Assembly: GCA_041609895.1 (NCBI GenBank)
Contig: JBFIPX010000140.1
Span: forward strand, 1 to 8,870
Direction of reading: 5' to 3'
DNA: 8,870 nt
Source: JAHHLP01 sp041609895
GTDB lineage: Bacteria > Bacteroidota > Rhodothermia > Rhodothermales > JABDKH01
The notes below the pieces were generated by a model. It was not told the DNA's origin. It was given only the letters and a program-made list of their open reading frames with translations, and searched no databases. The translations under genes were made by a program, and so were the position numbers. Position 1 is the stretch's first letter; each line of letters begins with the position of its first letter. Below are positions 1-6,282 of the stretch, in pieces.

Positions 1-39
1 AGGGCGACTGGTGGGCTTGCGGCCTCAAGAAGAGTGGAA

Positions 40-996
40 ATGGCTGAAGTTATCGCGACGATCGACGTCGGCACGAACACGGCGCACCTGTTGCTGTCAT
101 CCGTGACGGAGGAGGGGGACGCAATTCCGATGCACAGCGAGACGCGGTTTGTGCGGCTGGGGCAGGGAATCGATGCGTCCGGGGTCGTCCATCCAGATGC
201 CCTCGAGCGCCTCCGCCAAACCTTGAACGAGTTCGCGGAGATCTCGCGCACGGCTGGAGCCATCAACGTGATGGTGGCGGGAACGAGTGCGTCTCGAGAT
301 GCCAGCGACCCTGATGAACTCGTCCGGTTTGTCAAGCAACAAACAGGACTGGAGTACACTATTGTGAGCGGTGAGGAAGAGGCGTTACTCACGAGTATTG
401 GAGCCCTGTCGTCCATTGACCGGCCGTTCGACACGGCGGTGATCGTGGATATCGGTGGCGGCTCAACAGAACTCACGTACGTAGAGAGTGGAAAGGATAT
501 CTCAATCCGCCATGCCGTGAGTCTCAACATCGGCTCGGTACGTATCACTGAGCGGTGCTTTCCAAAACTCCCACCGTGCGCGGGAGATGTGGAGAGGGCA
601 ATTGGTGTCGTGAATCAGGCCATTCAGGCGGCGGCCAGTCCCGGCAGAAATGACGGTCAGCTGGTGTTTGTTGGGGCTGCGGGAACCATCCGAGCCCTGG
701 CGATGATCGAGCATGGTGTTACCTCGTGGGCTCAGTTCCGCGATGCCGAGGTCGTCATCGATCGGTCGACTTGTCGTAACTGGCGCGACCGCCTTCTAAC
801 TATGGACCATGAGGCCACCCTGGCTCTGAATCCTGTCGTCATGCAAGGGAGAGCCGACGTATTCGCCGCCGGAGTGTTGATCCTGAATGAGATATTCGAA
901 CTTCTCGACCAGGAGGAATGTGTGGTGAGCCCCCGTGGGCTGCGGCACGGGCTTGCGATTCGCTATGCTTCCTTGAAGAAAAGGCGAGTAGAATAA
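40..996 (+). CDS. ppx: Ppx/GppA family phosphatase (exopolyphosphatase / pppGpp phosphohydrolase type)
   Basis: Belongs to the sugar kinase/Hsp70/actin-fold Ppx-GppA family, which hydrolyses the terminal phosphate of polyphosphate or pppGpp in the cytoplasm. Numbered from the GTG two codons upstream of the chosen start, the visible motifs are: phosphate-1 loop DVGTNT at 11-16, the acidic catalytic segment SGEEEA at 112-117, phosphate-2 loop DIGGGSTE at 139-146, GAAGTIR at 214-220, and the late GRADVF and SPRGLRHG segments. At about 318 aa it is the short, two-lobe form with no C-terminal HD domain, so substrate choice between polyP and pppGpp cannot be read from sequence. I chose the ATG at 40 because AAGAAGAG (27-34) sits 5 nt ahead of it. 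The GTG at 34 is an in-frame alternative, and the frame is open to the left edge. The family call is firm; the exact substrate is not. Confidence 0.9.
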   Translation: MAEVIATIDVGTNTAHLLLSSVTEEGDAIPMHSETRFVRLGQGIDASGVVHPDALERLRQTLNEFAEISRTAGAINVMVAGTSASRDASDPDELVRFVKQQTGLEYTIVSGEEEALLTSIGALSSIDRPFDTAVIVDIGGGSTELTYVESGKDISIRHAVSLNIGSVRITERCFPKLPPCAGDVERAIGVVNQAIQAAASPGRNDGQLVFVGAAGTIRALAMIEHGVTSWAQFRDAEVVIDRSTCRNWRDRLLTMDHEATLALNPVVMQGRADVFAAGVLILNEIFELLDQEECVVSPRGLRHGLAIRYASLKKRRVE

Positions 997-1038
997 TCGG
1001 CGGAAACAATCGTCGTTGCGACCGTTAGTGCGAGGGTA

Positions 1039-1069
1039 TTGTTTATTGACGCTCCTTCGTCACAAACAA
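1039..1069 (+). promoter_or_regulatory. Dyad symmetry abutting the mrp start codon
   Basis: Two nested perfect inverted arms are seen. The outer pair is TTGTTT (1039-1044) with AAACAA (1064-1069). The inner pair is TGACG (1047-1051) with CGTCA (1058-1062), separated by CTCCTT. Only a 2/1-nt internal loop separates the arms, giving 11 potential base pairs that end 2 nt before the ATG at 1072. It could act as an mRNA hairpin controlling translation start, or the TGACG-N6-CGTCA core could be a protein operator. The N6 spacing resembles Crp/Fnr-type sites, but the sequence is not their consensus. The structure is visible; the function is inference. Confidence 0.4.
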
Positions 1070-1071
1070 CA

Positions 1072-2184
1072 ATGAGAGTAAGTCCGACACAGGTACTCGA
1101 GGCGCTCAAGCGCGTGGTTGATCCGGATCGCGGCAAGGACGTTGTTCGCCTAAACCTCATTCGGAGGCTGAACGTCGCCGACGAACGAATCTCGTTCGAG
1201 ATTGTGCTGCGCGATCCGACCACCAAGTTCGCCTCCGAGTGCAAGCGTCTCTGCGAGGACGCTATCCGGAATGCAGGGATCACTCTTCCAGTGAACATTG
1301 AGGTTGACAGTGAAATGATCAGCCTCGGCGACGATCTGCAGATTGACGGTGGAACTGCCGGGCCCGTTCTTGGGAGCGGCGTGATCAACACCATCGCCGT
1401 AGCCTCAGGCAAGGGTGGCGTCGGGAAGAGTACCGTCGCGGTCAACCTGGCTGTGGCACTTGCCGCCGAAGGCTATGATGTCGGTCTGGTGGATACCGAT
1501 ATTTACGGACCCTCGATTCCGACCATGCTCGGAGTAAAGGACGCCCGACCCCGCGTTGACGATGACCGCCAAATCATTCCCGTCGAGAGCTACGGTGTCA
1601 AACTTCTGTCGATGGGTTTCCTGGTCGACGAGAACAAGGCGGTCATCTGGCGAGGGCCGATGGTCACCAGCGCGATCCGCCAGTTTCTTGGGGAGACGTC
1701 GTGGGGAGACCTGGATTTTCTTGTGATGGATCTGCCACCCGGAACAGGTGACATCCAGCTGACGATCGTACAGACTGTACCCCTTTCAGGCGCCATCATC
1801 GTGTCGACGCCGCAGGAAGTAGCCCTCGCAGATGCACGCAAGGGAGTTGCCATGTTTCAACAGGTGAACGTACCGGTTCTCGGCATCGTCGAGAACATGG
1901 CGTATTTTACGCCCCCGGACCTTCCCGAAAAGAAATACCATTTGTTTGGAGAAGGGGGCGCCCGACGGCTGGCCGATCAACTGGAAGTCCCGTTCCTTGG
2001 CGAGATTCCGATTGTGCAGCAGATTCGCGAGCATTGTGATGCGGGTACGCCGGTGGCGTCTACGCTGCGGGATGCCCCGATCGGTGATGCCTTCAGCTCA
2101 TTGGCCAAAAACGTCGTTGAATCGGTTGAGCTGCGAAATGCGGATCTTGATCCGACCCAAAAGGTAGAAATTCTTCATCGGTAA
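1072..2184 (+). CDS. mrp: Mrp/ApbC-type P-loop Fe-S cluster carrier ATPase, CxxC-less variant
   Basis: A 370-aa Mrp/NBP35/ApbC family protein, a cytoplasmic MinD-type ATPase that helps load or transfer Fe-S clusters. An N-terminal MIP18/DUF59 domain (about residues 1-85, with the VDPDRGKDVV segment) is followed by the ATPase core. The deviant Walker A GKGGVGKS is at 113-120, the VDTDIYGPS motif at 140-148, and DLPPGTGD (Walker B/switch) at 220-227. The GIVENMAYF segment follows, and the usual CxxC cluster ligands after it are replaced by TPPDLPEKKYHLFG (about 280-293). The only cysteines are at about 57, 61 and 322. This replacement resembles the Bacteroidota form of Mrp as I remember it. The start is the ATG at 1072, which gives the usual family N-terminus; an in-frame TTG at 1039 is less likely. 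No SD is visible. It lies 54 nt upstream of the NifU-domain gene, probably co-transcribed. Confidence 0.93.
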   Translation: MRVSPTQVLEALKRVVDPDRGKDVVRLNLIRRLNVADERISFEIVLRDPTTKFASECKRLCEDAIRNAGITLPVNIEVDSEMISLGDDLQIDGGTAGPVLGSGVINTIAVASGKGGVGKSTVAVNLAVALAAEGYDVGLVDTDIYGPSIPTMLGVKDARPRVDDDRQIIPVESYGVKLLSMGFLVDENKAVIWRGPMVTSAIRQFLGETSWGDLDFLVMDLPPGTGDIQLTIVQTVPLSGAIIVSTPQEVALADARKGVAMFQQVNVPVLGIVENMAYFTPPDLPEKKYHLFGEGGARRLADQLEVPFLGEIPIVQQIREHCDAGTPVASTLRDAPIGDAFSSLAKNVVESVELRNADLDPTQKVEILHR

Positions 2185-2238
2185 CCCGTCCGCGTCTGAG
2201 ACCCGGAGTCAACGTACACCTACTCATTACCTGCAGGC

Positions 2239-2547
2239 ATGAACGAGCAGCCAGATTCGCAAAACGACCCGACTGCAAGCGCCTACGATCCTGCATCTGA
2301 TCCGGAACTCAGGGATCAGATAGAGGAGGCGCTAGACATGTTGCGGCCTTACCTGATGGCGGATGGCGGATCCGTGCGCCTGCTCAATGTGACAGACGAC
2401 CTCGTTGTGGAGTTGGAGCTGCTGGGTGCCTGCGGCACGTGTCCCATGAGTACGATGACCCTTCGGGCGGGGATTGAGCAGGCCCTGAAGCGAACGGTTC
2501 CTCAGATCACAAGGGTCGAGGCCGTGAACGCGCCGCCCGTATACTAG
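2239..2547 (+). CDS. NifU C-terminal domain (Nfu-type) Fe-S cluster carrier
   Basis: A 102-aa protein that is almost entirely one NifU C-terminal domain, the scaffold/carrier that holds a [4Fe-4S] cluster between two subunits and hands it to apo-enzymes. Residues 1-22 are a polar, acidic, probably disordered leader. The domain starts at about 24 with the LRDQIEEALDMLRPYL helix, followed by ADGGSVRLL (41-49), and the cluster-binding CGTC with cysteines at 65 and 68, then PMSTMTLRAGIEQALK. The length is typical of stand-alone bacterial Nfu domains. The start codon has only a GCAGG directly in front, too close to be a normal SD; the ATG is kept because the next in-frame ATGs cut into the domain. 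It follows mrp in the same direction, so the pair is a compact Fe-S biogenesis module. Confidence 0.93.
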   Translation: MNEQPDSQNDPTASAYDPASDPELRDQIEEALDMLRPYLMADGGSVRLLNVTDDLVVELELLGACGTCPMSTMTLRAGIEQALKRTVPQITRVEAVNAPPVY

Positions 2548-2553
2548 ACCTCC

Positions 2554-2586
2554 GCGCTGTCTACGGGATGATAGCCGTGTCAGCGC
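2554..2586. terminator. Stem-loop between convergent genes, possible bidirectional terminator
   Basis: Perfect 6-bp arms GCGCTG (2554-2559) and CAGCGC (2581-2586) enclose a second 4-bp stem, ACGG (2563-2566) with CCGT (2575-2578), around an 8-nt loop. It starts 6 bp after the NifU-domain stop codon and lies in the 119-bp gap before the convergent M28 stop. No U-tract follows on either strand, so a classical intrinsic terminator is not shown. A smaller GCCC/GGGC hairpin (2649-2660) lies nearer the M28 stop. Confidence 0.35.
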
Positions 2587-2666
2587 CGTGCGTGCCCTGC
2601 TGATGAATAGAAACGGGGGCCATCACCGACAACCTTTGGCTGGGCTTGGCCCGTTCGGGCACTTCG

Positions 2667-4526
2667 TCAATTGAACCCGCGTCCCGAGACCGCCGGCGGC
2701 TTATCCTGATTGGCCACTTGCCATGCCGTCGCGAATACGAGCTGCGCAATATTGGCAAGACGATCGTATAAAATCTTATGTGGCTCGTCTCCGGGCCCAT
2801 GATAGTCTTCATGGGTACCGGTAAAGAAGAAGATGAACGGGATTCCATGCTTGCCGAAGCTCCAGTGATCCGACCTGGCAAAGAAACGATTTGGATCACT
2901 TCGACTGTTGAACCGCTCATCCAGCTTCAGATTTCGACCGGTTAACTGATTGACTCGCTCTGCGATGGTGTGCAGCTCCTCCGATATGAGCCGGGATCCA
3001 ATCACGTATACGTAGTCATCAGTCCCACCCTGGTAGGTGGGATCAATCCGCCCGATCATGTCCATGTTCAGGACCGTCACGATTTGGTCGAGCGGAACGA
3101 CCGGATCCTTGTCGGCAAAGTATTCGGATCCAAGCAGACCCTGCTCTTCACCAGAGAAGTTGATAAACAAGACGGATCTCCGCGGGCCGTACCCGTCGTC
3201 ACGGGCCATCTGAAACGCTTCGGCCATTTCAAGCGCCGCCACCACACCCGATCCATCGTCGTCGGCGCCGTTGTTGACGGCATCGCCGTCTCGGTTGCCC
3301 GTAAGTCCGATGTGGTCGTAGTGAGACGAGATGACGACGTATTCGTGCCTGAGTTCGGGATCCGTGCCCTCGATCATTGCGATGACGTTCTCAGTCTCGA
3401 GCTTCACGGGACCCCTTGTGACCTTTCCTGTTACCTCGATGGCCGGTATCTCGAATACGTAGGGTTTCAATTCCAAATCGATCTGCTCTTGAACCTTCTT
3501 CACCGTTTCTCCTGCCGGCGCCAGAAGACGATCGGCAAATTCGGTGGATATCACGTAAATGGGTAGGTAGGGGATGGGAGATATGGACTCATGCAGCGAG
3601 AGGTCATCGATTTGGAGAATTTCTTCTGCCTTGCGATCCACAAGGCGAGCAAACGGTCTCGTTGCTCTCGGTCCGGTGTCACCAACGATCAATACGCCAC
3701 GAGGCCCCGTCCGCCGATAGAGCGATAGATATTTCAAACGCGGCTGCTTTGTCCACTCTGACGGTCCTCCGTCGGGCGTTGTAAAACGGCTGCTATCAGG
3801 TGATTCAAGGGGCTCGTCACGAAGGATGAGTAGCCAGCCGGATTCATAGTCAATACCGGCTTCTTTGAGCGCCCTGAAATCGTCGTAACCGTACTCCGGA
3901 TCACTTATTCCATACCCGGCAAAAACGAGTGGACCAACCGTTTCTGGCACGCTCCCCGATGCGAGATAAGATTGGCCGTCAGAAGACGATGATCCGAAGA
4001 CGGTGGTGGCCACCGTTTCTTCTCCAATCCGTGCCGAAAGCGAAGCCTGCTGGAGCCGCTCGGCAAATACCGGGAACGGCTGCATATATCCCTCCAGCGG
4101 ATTCTGCGGGTCGGGTTCGGCGCTACCCTTGGGCGTCAAGCCCAGACGCTTGTATTCGGATGCGAGGTAGTACGCCGCCAGTTTCTGGCCCCTGGTCGCC
4201 GTCGCACGCCCTTCGAAGAAGTCCGACGCGAACAGGTAGAGTTGAGCGGCCAATTCTTCGCTCGTGATCGTTGCCTGATACCTTCCCGCGACGTCCGGGC
4301 GATCGAACACCGTCGGTGTCACCAGCGCGGCCCGAGCCGGCTCCGGCGCCTGTGCAATGCTCGTCCCCGCACTGGTCAACGCCAACGCTGCTACCAGGCA
4401 GCACATGATTGCGGACTGCGGGGACCGGCCGCACACTGTTGAAAACGCGTGGTGCACGCGCTGCCCCAACTTGCTTGGCGCGTCAATCAAACCATGGACT
4501 GTGATTCCCAACAAAGAGGATGTCAT
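2667..4526 (-). CDS. Secreted M28 family zinc metallopeptidase with PA-like insert
   Basis: A 619-aa M28 (aminopeptidase Y/S/Ap family) di-zinc exopeptidase. Its N-terminus has a hydrophobic stretch (about 41-55) ending in AQA-PEP, which suits signal peptidase I cleavage and export to the periplasm or outside. The peptidase domain is interrupted at about 200-360 by a PA-like segment (LVFAGYGISDPEYGYDDF). Predicted metal and catalytic residues are all present: H402 in SSHYDH, D422 in NNGADDDGSG, the E460-E461 pair in SGEEQGLLGS, D489 in NMDMIGR and H576 in DYHGPGDE. The ATG at 4526 overlaps the stop of the upstream DUF58 gene as ATGA, pointing to translational coupling. However, it leaves a long 40-residue leader before the hydrophobic core. 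A GTG at 4436 would give a normal 30-residue signal peptide (M-C-G-R-S...), so the start is uncertain. The substrate is unknown. Confidence 0.9.
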   Translation of the reverse strand: MTSSLLGITVHGLIDAPSKLGQRVHHAFSTVCGRSPQSAIMCCLVAALALTSAGTSIAQAPEPARAALVTPTVFDRPDVAGRYQATITSEELAAQLYLFASDFFEGRATATRGQKLAAYYLASEYKRLGLTPKGSAEPDPQNPLEGYMQPFPVFAERLQQASLSARIGEETVATTVFGSSSSDGQSYLASGSVPETVGPLVFAGYGISDPEYGYDDFRALKEAGIDYESGWLLILRDEPLESPDSSRFTTPDGGPSEWTKQPRLKYLSLYRRTGPRGVLIVGDTGPRATRPFARLVDRKAEEILQIDDLSLHESISPIPYLPIYVISTEFADRLLAPAGETVKKVQEQIDLELKPYVFEIPAIEVTGKVTRGPVKLETENVIAMIEGTDPELRHEYVVISSHYDHIGLTGNRDGDAVNNGADDDGSGVVAALEMAEAFQMARDDGYGPRRSVLFINFSGEEQGLLGSEYFADKDPVVPLDQIVTVLNMDMIGRIDPTYQGGTDDYVYVIGSRLISEELHTIAERVNQLTGRNLKLDERFNSRSDPNRFFARSDHWSFGKHGIPFIFFFTGTHEDYHGPGDEPHKILYDRLANIAQLVFATAWQVANQDKPPAVSGRGFN

Positions 4527-5455
4527 GCAAGTCGCCTTCGCTTGTTGAGGTACGCGAGCAGCGCCGTGTCGTACCGGCTCTCGGTGTCCAACTCGACGAA
4601 ATCGATTTTGTACTCGCGGCACTTCATCCGAAACCGCTCGCTGAACAGCTGTACCGCCTCCTGGTAGTTTTCGCGAAGCTGGGCCGGCTGAAGAGATATT
4701 TCCTCTCCCGTCTCCATGTCGCGAAACAGCATCGGGACGTTCGGAAAATCGAACGCTCTCTCCGCACCACTTTCAAGAACATGGAAGACGAGCACTTCGT
4801 GGCCGCGATAACGCAGATGCCGCAGCGATTTCAAGAGGGAGTCGTGAGTCGAGAGGTTCTCGAATAGGTCTGTAATCACGACAACGAGTGATCGTCGGCT
4901 GATTCTCTCAGCGACCTCGGCGAGCGCGCCCGCAGCCGCCGTGCGTGTCTGCGACTGCGGATTTGTGAGAATACCGTCCAGGGCGGCAAGAATCTGCCGC
5001 ATGTACCGACTCGTGCTCTTCGGCGGCAGGATTGTATGGACGCTGCTGTCGAAAGCGATCAAGCCCGTTGCATCACGCTGCTTGACCATGAGATAGTGCA
5101 GGGACGCCGCCAGGTACACGCTGTATTCGAGCTTGGAGAGCTCAGCCGTCCTTCGAAACCGCATCGACGCGGACGTGTCCAGCAGTACGTAGTGTCGGAG
5201 GTTGGTTTCCTCCTCGTACTGTTTCACATAGTGGCGATCGGTTTTGGCATACACTTTCCAGTCGACATGACGTAGTTCGTCGCCGGGGTTGTAAGGGCGA
5301 TGTTCGGCGAACTCGACGGAAAAGCCGTGGTAGGGACTCCGATGCAGACCGGTCATGAAACCCTCCACGATCAGTCGCGCCCGCATCTCCATATTGTCGA
5401 GTCGCGAGACTACCGCGGGGTCCAGAAAACGAAGTGCGGTCGCGTTGTCGGGCAT
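4523..5455 (-). CDS. DUF58 domain protein with vWA-like MIDAS fold
   Basis: A 310-aa short-form DUF58 protein. The family signature is clear: RPYNPGDELRHVDWKVYAKT at about 53-72, followed by KQYEEE. The next segment is a von Willebrand factor A-like domain with the metal-binding DTSAS (D93, S95, S97), a Thr at about 170-172 and VVVITDLFE with D196. No membrane segment is visible, so it is probably cytoplasmic. The biochemical role is not known. Relatives usually sit next to a MoxR AAA+ ATPase and vWA (Bat) proteins, and neither is in this window. The start is the ATG at 5455, which has AAGGA 5 nt upstream; longer in-frame starts have no such support and lack conserved sequence. The 3' end overlaps the M28 peptidase start by 4 nt, suggesting joint function or at least joint expression. 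Confidence 0.9.
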   Translation of the reverse strand: MPDNATALRFLDPAVVSRLDNMEMRARLIVEGFMTGLHRSPYHGFSVEFAEHRPYNPGDELRHVDWKVYAKTDRHYVKQYEEETNLRHYVLLDTSASMRFRRTAELSKLEYSVYLAASLHYLMVKQRDATGLIAFDSSVHTILPPKSTSRYMRQILAALDGILTNPQSQTRTAAAGALAEVAERISRRSLVVVITDLFENLSTHDSLLKSLRHLRYRGHEVLVFHVLESGAERAFDFPNVPMLFRDMETGEEISLQPAQLRENYQEAVQLFSERFRMKCREYKIDFVELDTESRYDTALLAYLNKRRRLA

Positions 5456-5460
5456 CGGCG

Positions 5461-5465
5461 TCCTT
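5461..5465 (-). promoter_or_regulatory. Ribosome binding site of the DUF58 gene
   Basis: On the minus strand a run of A leads into AAGGA, then 5 nt, then ATG (5455-5453). This decides the start over ATGs further upstream (for example at 5578), which would add about 41 residues unlike the family. Confidence 0.75.
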
Positions 5466-5565
5466 TTTTTACGGGGTCGAACGACTAAACGTGATATTGC
5501 TCGAGCGGATCCATCTTCAGTCCCGCCGCAGTACCGGCTTGTGGTTGCTGCGGACGCGTGAAACA

Positions 5566-5593
5566 TTGGTGTGCTCAAAGATCAGCACATCGA
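5566..5593 (+). promoter_or_regulatory. Inverted repeat in the pyrR leader / divergent intergenic region
   Basis: Perfect arms TGTGCT (5570-5575) and AGCACA (5584-5589) flank the 8-nt loop CAAAGATC. As plus-strand RNA the stem extends with G-U wobbles to about 10 bp (5566-5575 with 5584-5593). It lies 63 nt before the pyrR ATG and about 110 bp from the DUF58 start, so it could be a DNA operator for either gene or a leader RNA hairpin. The loop does not match the Bacillus PyrR-binding loop as I recall it. The structure is seen; the role is inferred. Confidence 0.4.
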
Positions 5594-5620
5594 AATCACG
5601 TAACTTCGACCAAATCGAAC

Positions 5621-5640
5621 CGAAGTACACCGAAGTACAC
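5621..5640 (+). repeat. Perfect 10-bp tandem duplication before pyrR
   Basis: CGAAGTACAC occurs twice head to tail, ending 15 nt before the pyrR ATG. The segment ACTTCG at 5603-5608 is complementary to the CGAAGT in either copy, so alternative short hairpins are possible in the pyrR leader. Further CGAA words lie at 5591 and 5616. Confidence 0.6.
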
Positions 5641-5655
5641 GGTCACGCCACGATC

Positions 5656-6228
5656 ATGGAGCCGCAGGATACCGTCAAGGCGGAACTGATGAACGCCGAC
5701 GACCTCGGTCGAACCCTCGACCGGATGGCGAGACAGATCATCGACGTGTTGGACGTGGATTCGGAGAACGCCGGCAAATTGGCGCTGATCGGGATGCAAA
5801 CCCGAGGAGTATTCCTTGCCCGGCGATTGGGTCGTCGGATCCGTGAAGTGGAAGGGATGGATATCGAGGTAGGCGCACTGGATGCCACCATGTACCGCGA
5901 CGATTTTCGATTGAGGATGAAGCAGCCTGTGGTGCGCTCGACAGATATCCCGTTCGACATCTCCGGTCGCAACGTGGTCTTGATCGATGACGTCCTGTAC
6001 ACGGGCCGAACGGTCCGTGCCGCTCTCGACGCTCTGATGGATATGGGTCGCCCGGCGTCGGTTACCCTCCTCGTCATTGTGGACCGCGGTCTGCACGAGC
6101 TGCCGGTCCAGGCAGATATCGTAGGCAGGACTGTACCGACGGTGTCCGGCGAGGAAGTCAGGGTACGGCTGAAAGAGGTAGACGAGATGGAAGGCGTTTG
6201 GCTCGTCATGACTCCGCGCGCGACATGA
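5656..6228 (+). CDS. pyrR: PyrR bifunctional pyr operon regulator / uracil phosphoribosyltransferase
   Basis: A 190-aa type I phosphoribosyltransferase of the PyrR family, which in other bacteria makes UMP from uracil and PRPP and senses UMP to regulate pyr mRNA. Visible motifs are GMQTRGVFLARRL at 46-58, EVGALDATMYRDD at 71-83, the PRPP-binding VLIDDVLYTGRT at 108-119, VDRGLHELPVQADIVGR at 142-158, and an EVDEMEGVWL tail. The length matches the family (about 180 aa). The start is the ATG at 5656, just ahead of the conserved N-terminal helix; no SD is visible. The frame stays open further upstream, but that part is unlike PyrR. pyrB follows 54 nt downstream. Several positions I recall as RNA contacts in Bacillus PyrR differ, and no attenuator is evident, so regulation may differ or the UPRTase activity may dominate. 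Confidence 0.93.
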   Translation: MEPQDTVKAELMNADDLGRTLDRMARQIIDVLDVDSENAGKLALIGMQTRGVFLARRLGRRIREVEGMDIEVGALDATMYRDDFRLRMKQPVVRSTDIPFDISGRNVVLIDDVLYTGRTVRAALDALMDMGRPASVTLLVIVDRGLHELPVQADIVGRTVPTVSGEEVRVRLKEVDEMEGVWLVMTPRAT

Positions 6229-6271
6229 ACACTCGACACGCACATCCGGGGCGATGGCATCATGATCAGTG

Positions 6272-6276
6272 AGGAG
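6272..6276 (+). promoter_or_regulatory. Strong ribosome binding site deciding the pyrB start
   Basis: AGGAG stands 6 nt before the ATG at 6283. The in-frame ATG at 6262 has nothing comparable in front of it, so the downstream start is preferred and removes seven residues. Confidence 0.65.
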
Positions 6277-6282
6277 ACGGCG

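Noticed and set aside
1..47. End of an upstream gene reading ...GDWWACGLKKSGNG and stopping at 45-47
   Set aside because: Only about 14 codons are visible before the stop, which would overlap the phosphatase start by 8 bases; possible but unsupported.
963..1445. Minus-strand frame of 160 codons over the start of mrp
   Set aside because: Ser/Thr/Arg-rich translation antisense to the conserved DUF59 domain and Walker A of mrp; no independent support.
2185..2238. Small GTCT-G-AGAC palindrome between mrp and the NifU-domain gene
   Set aside because: Four-base arms are expected by chance and are not followed by a T-run.
2970..3566. Plus-strand frame of 198 codons inside the M28 gene
   Set aside because: It lies wholly antisense to the peptidase domain, which has all its zinc ligands, and shows no motif of its own.
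5601..5608. TAACTTCG as a Bacteroidota-type -7 promoter box (TAnnTTTG)
   Set aside because: One mismatch and no suitable TTG-type -33 box at the expected distance; too weak to annotate.
5434..5655. Upstream extension of the pyrR frame by 74 codons
   Set aside because: The extra sequence does not resemble any PyrR N-terminus, crosses the divergent regulatory region and overlaps the DUF58 gene start; the ATG at 5656 gives the family-typical length.
5456..5655. Bacillus-type PyrR attenuator or binding loop in the pyrR leader
   Set aside because: No match to the recalled UCCNGNGAGG-like loop and no terminator hairpin with a U-run is visible.
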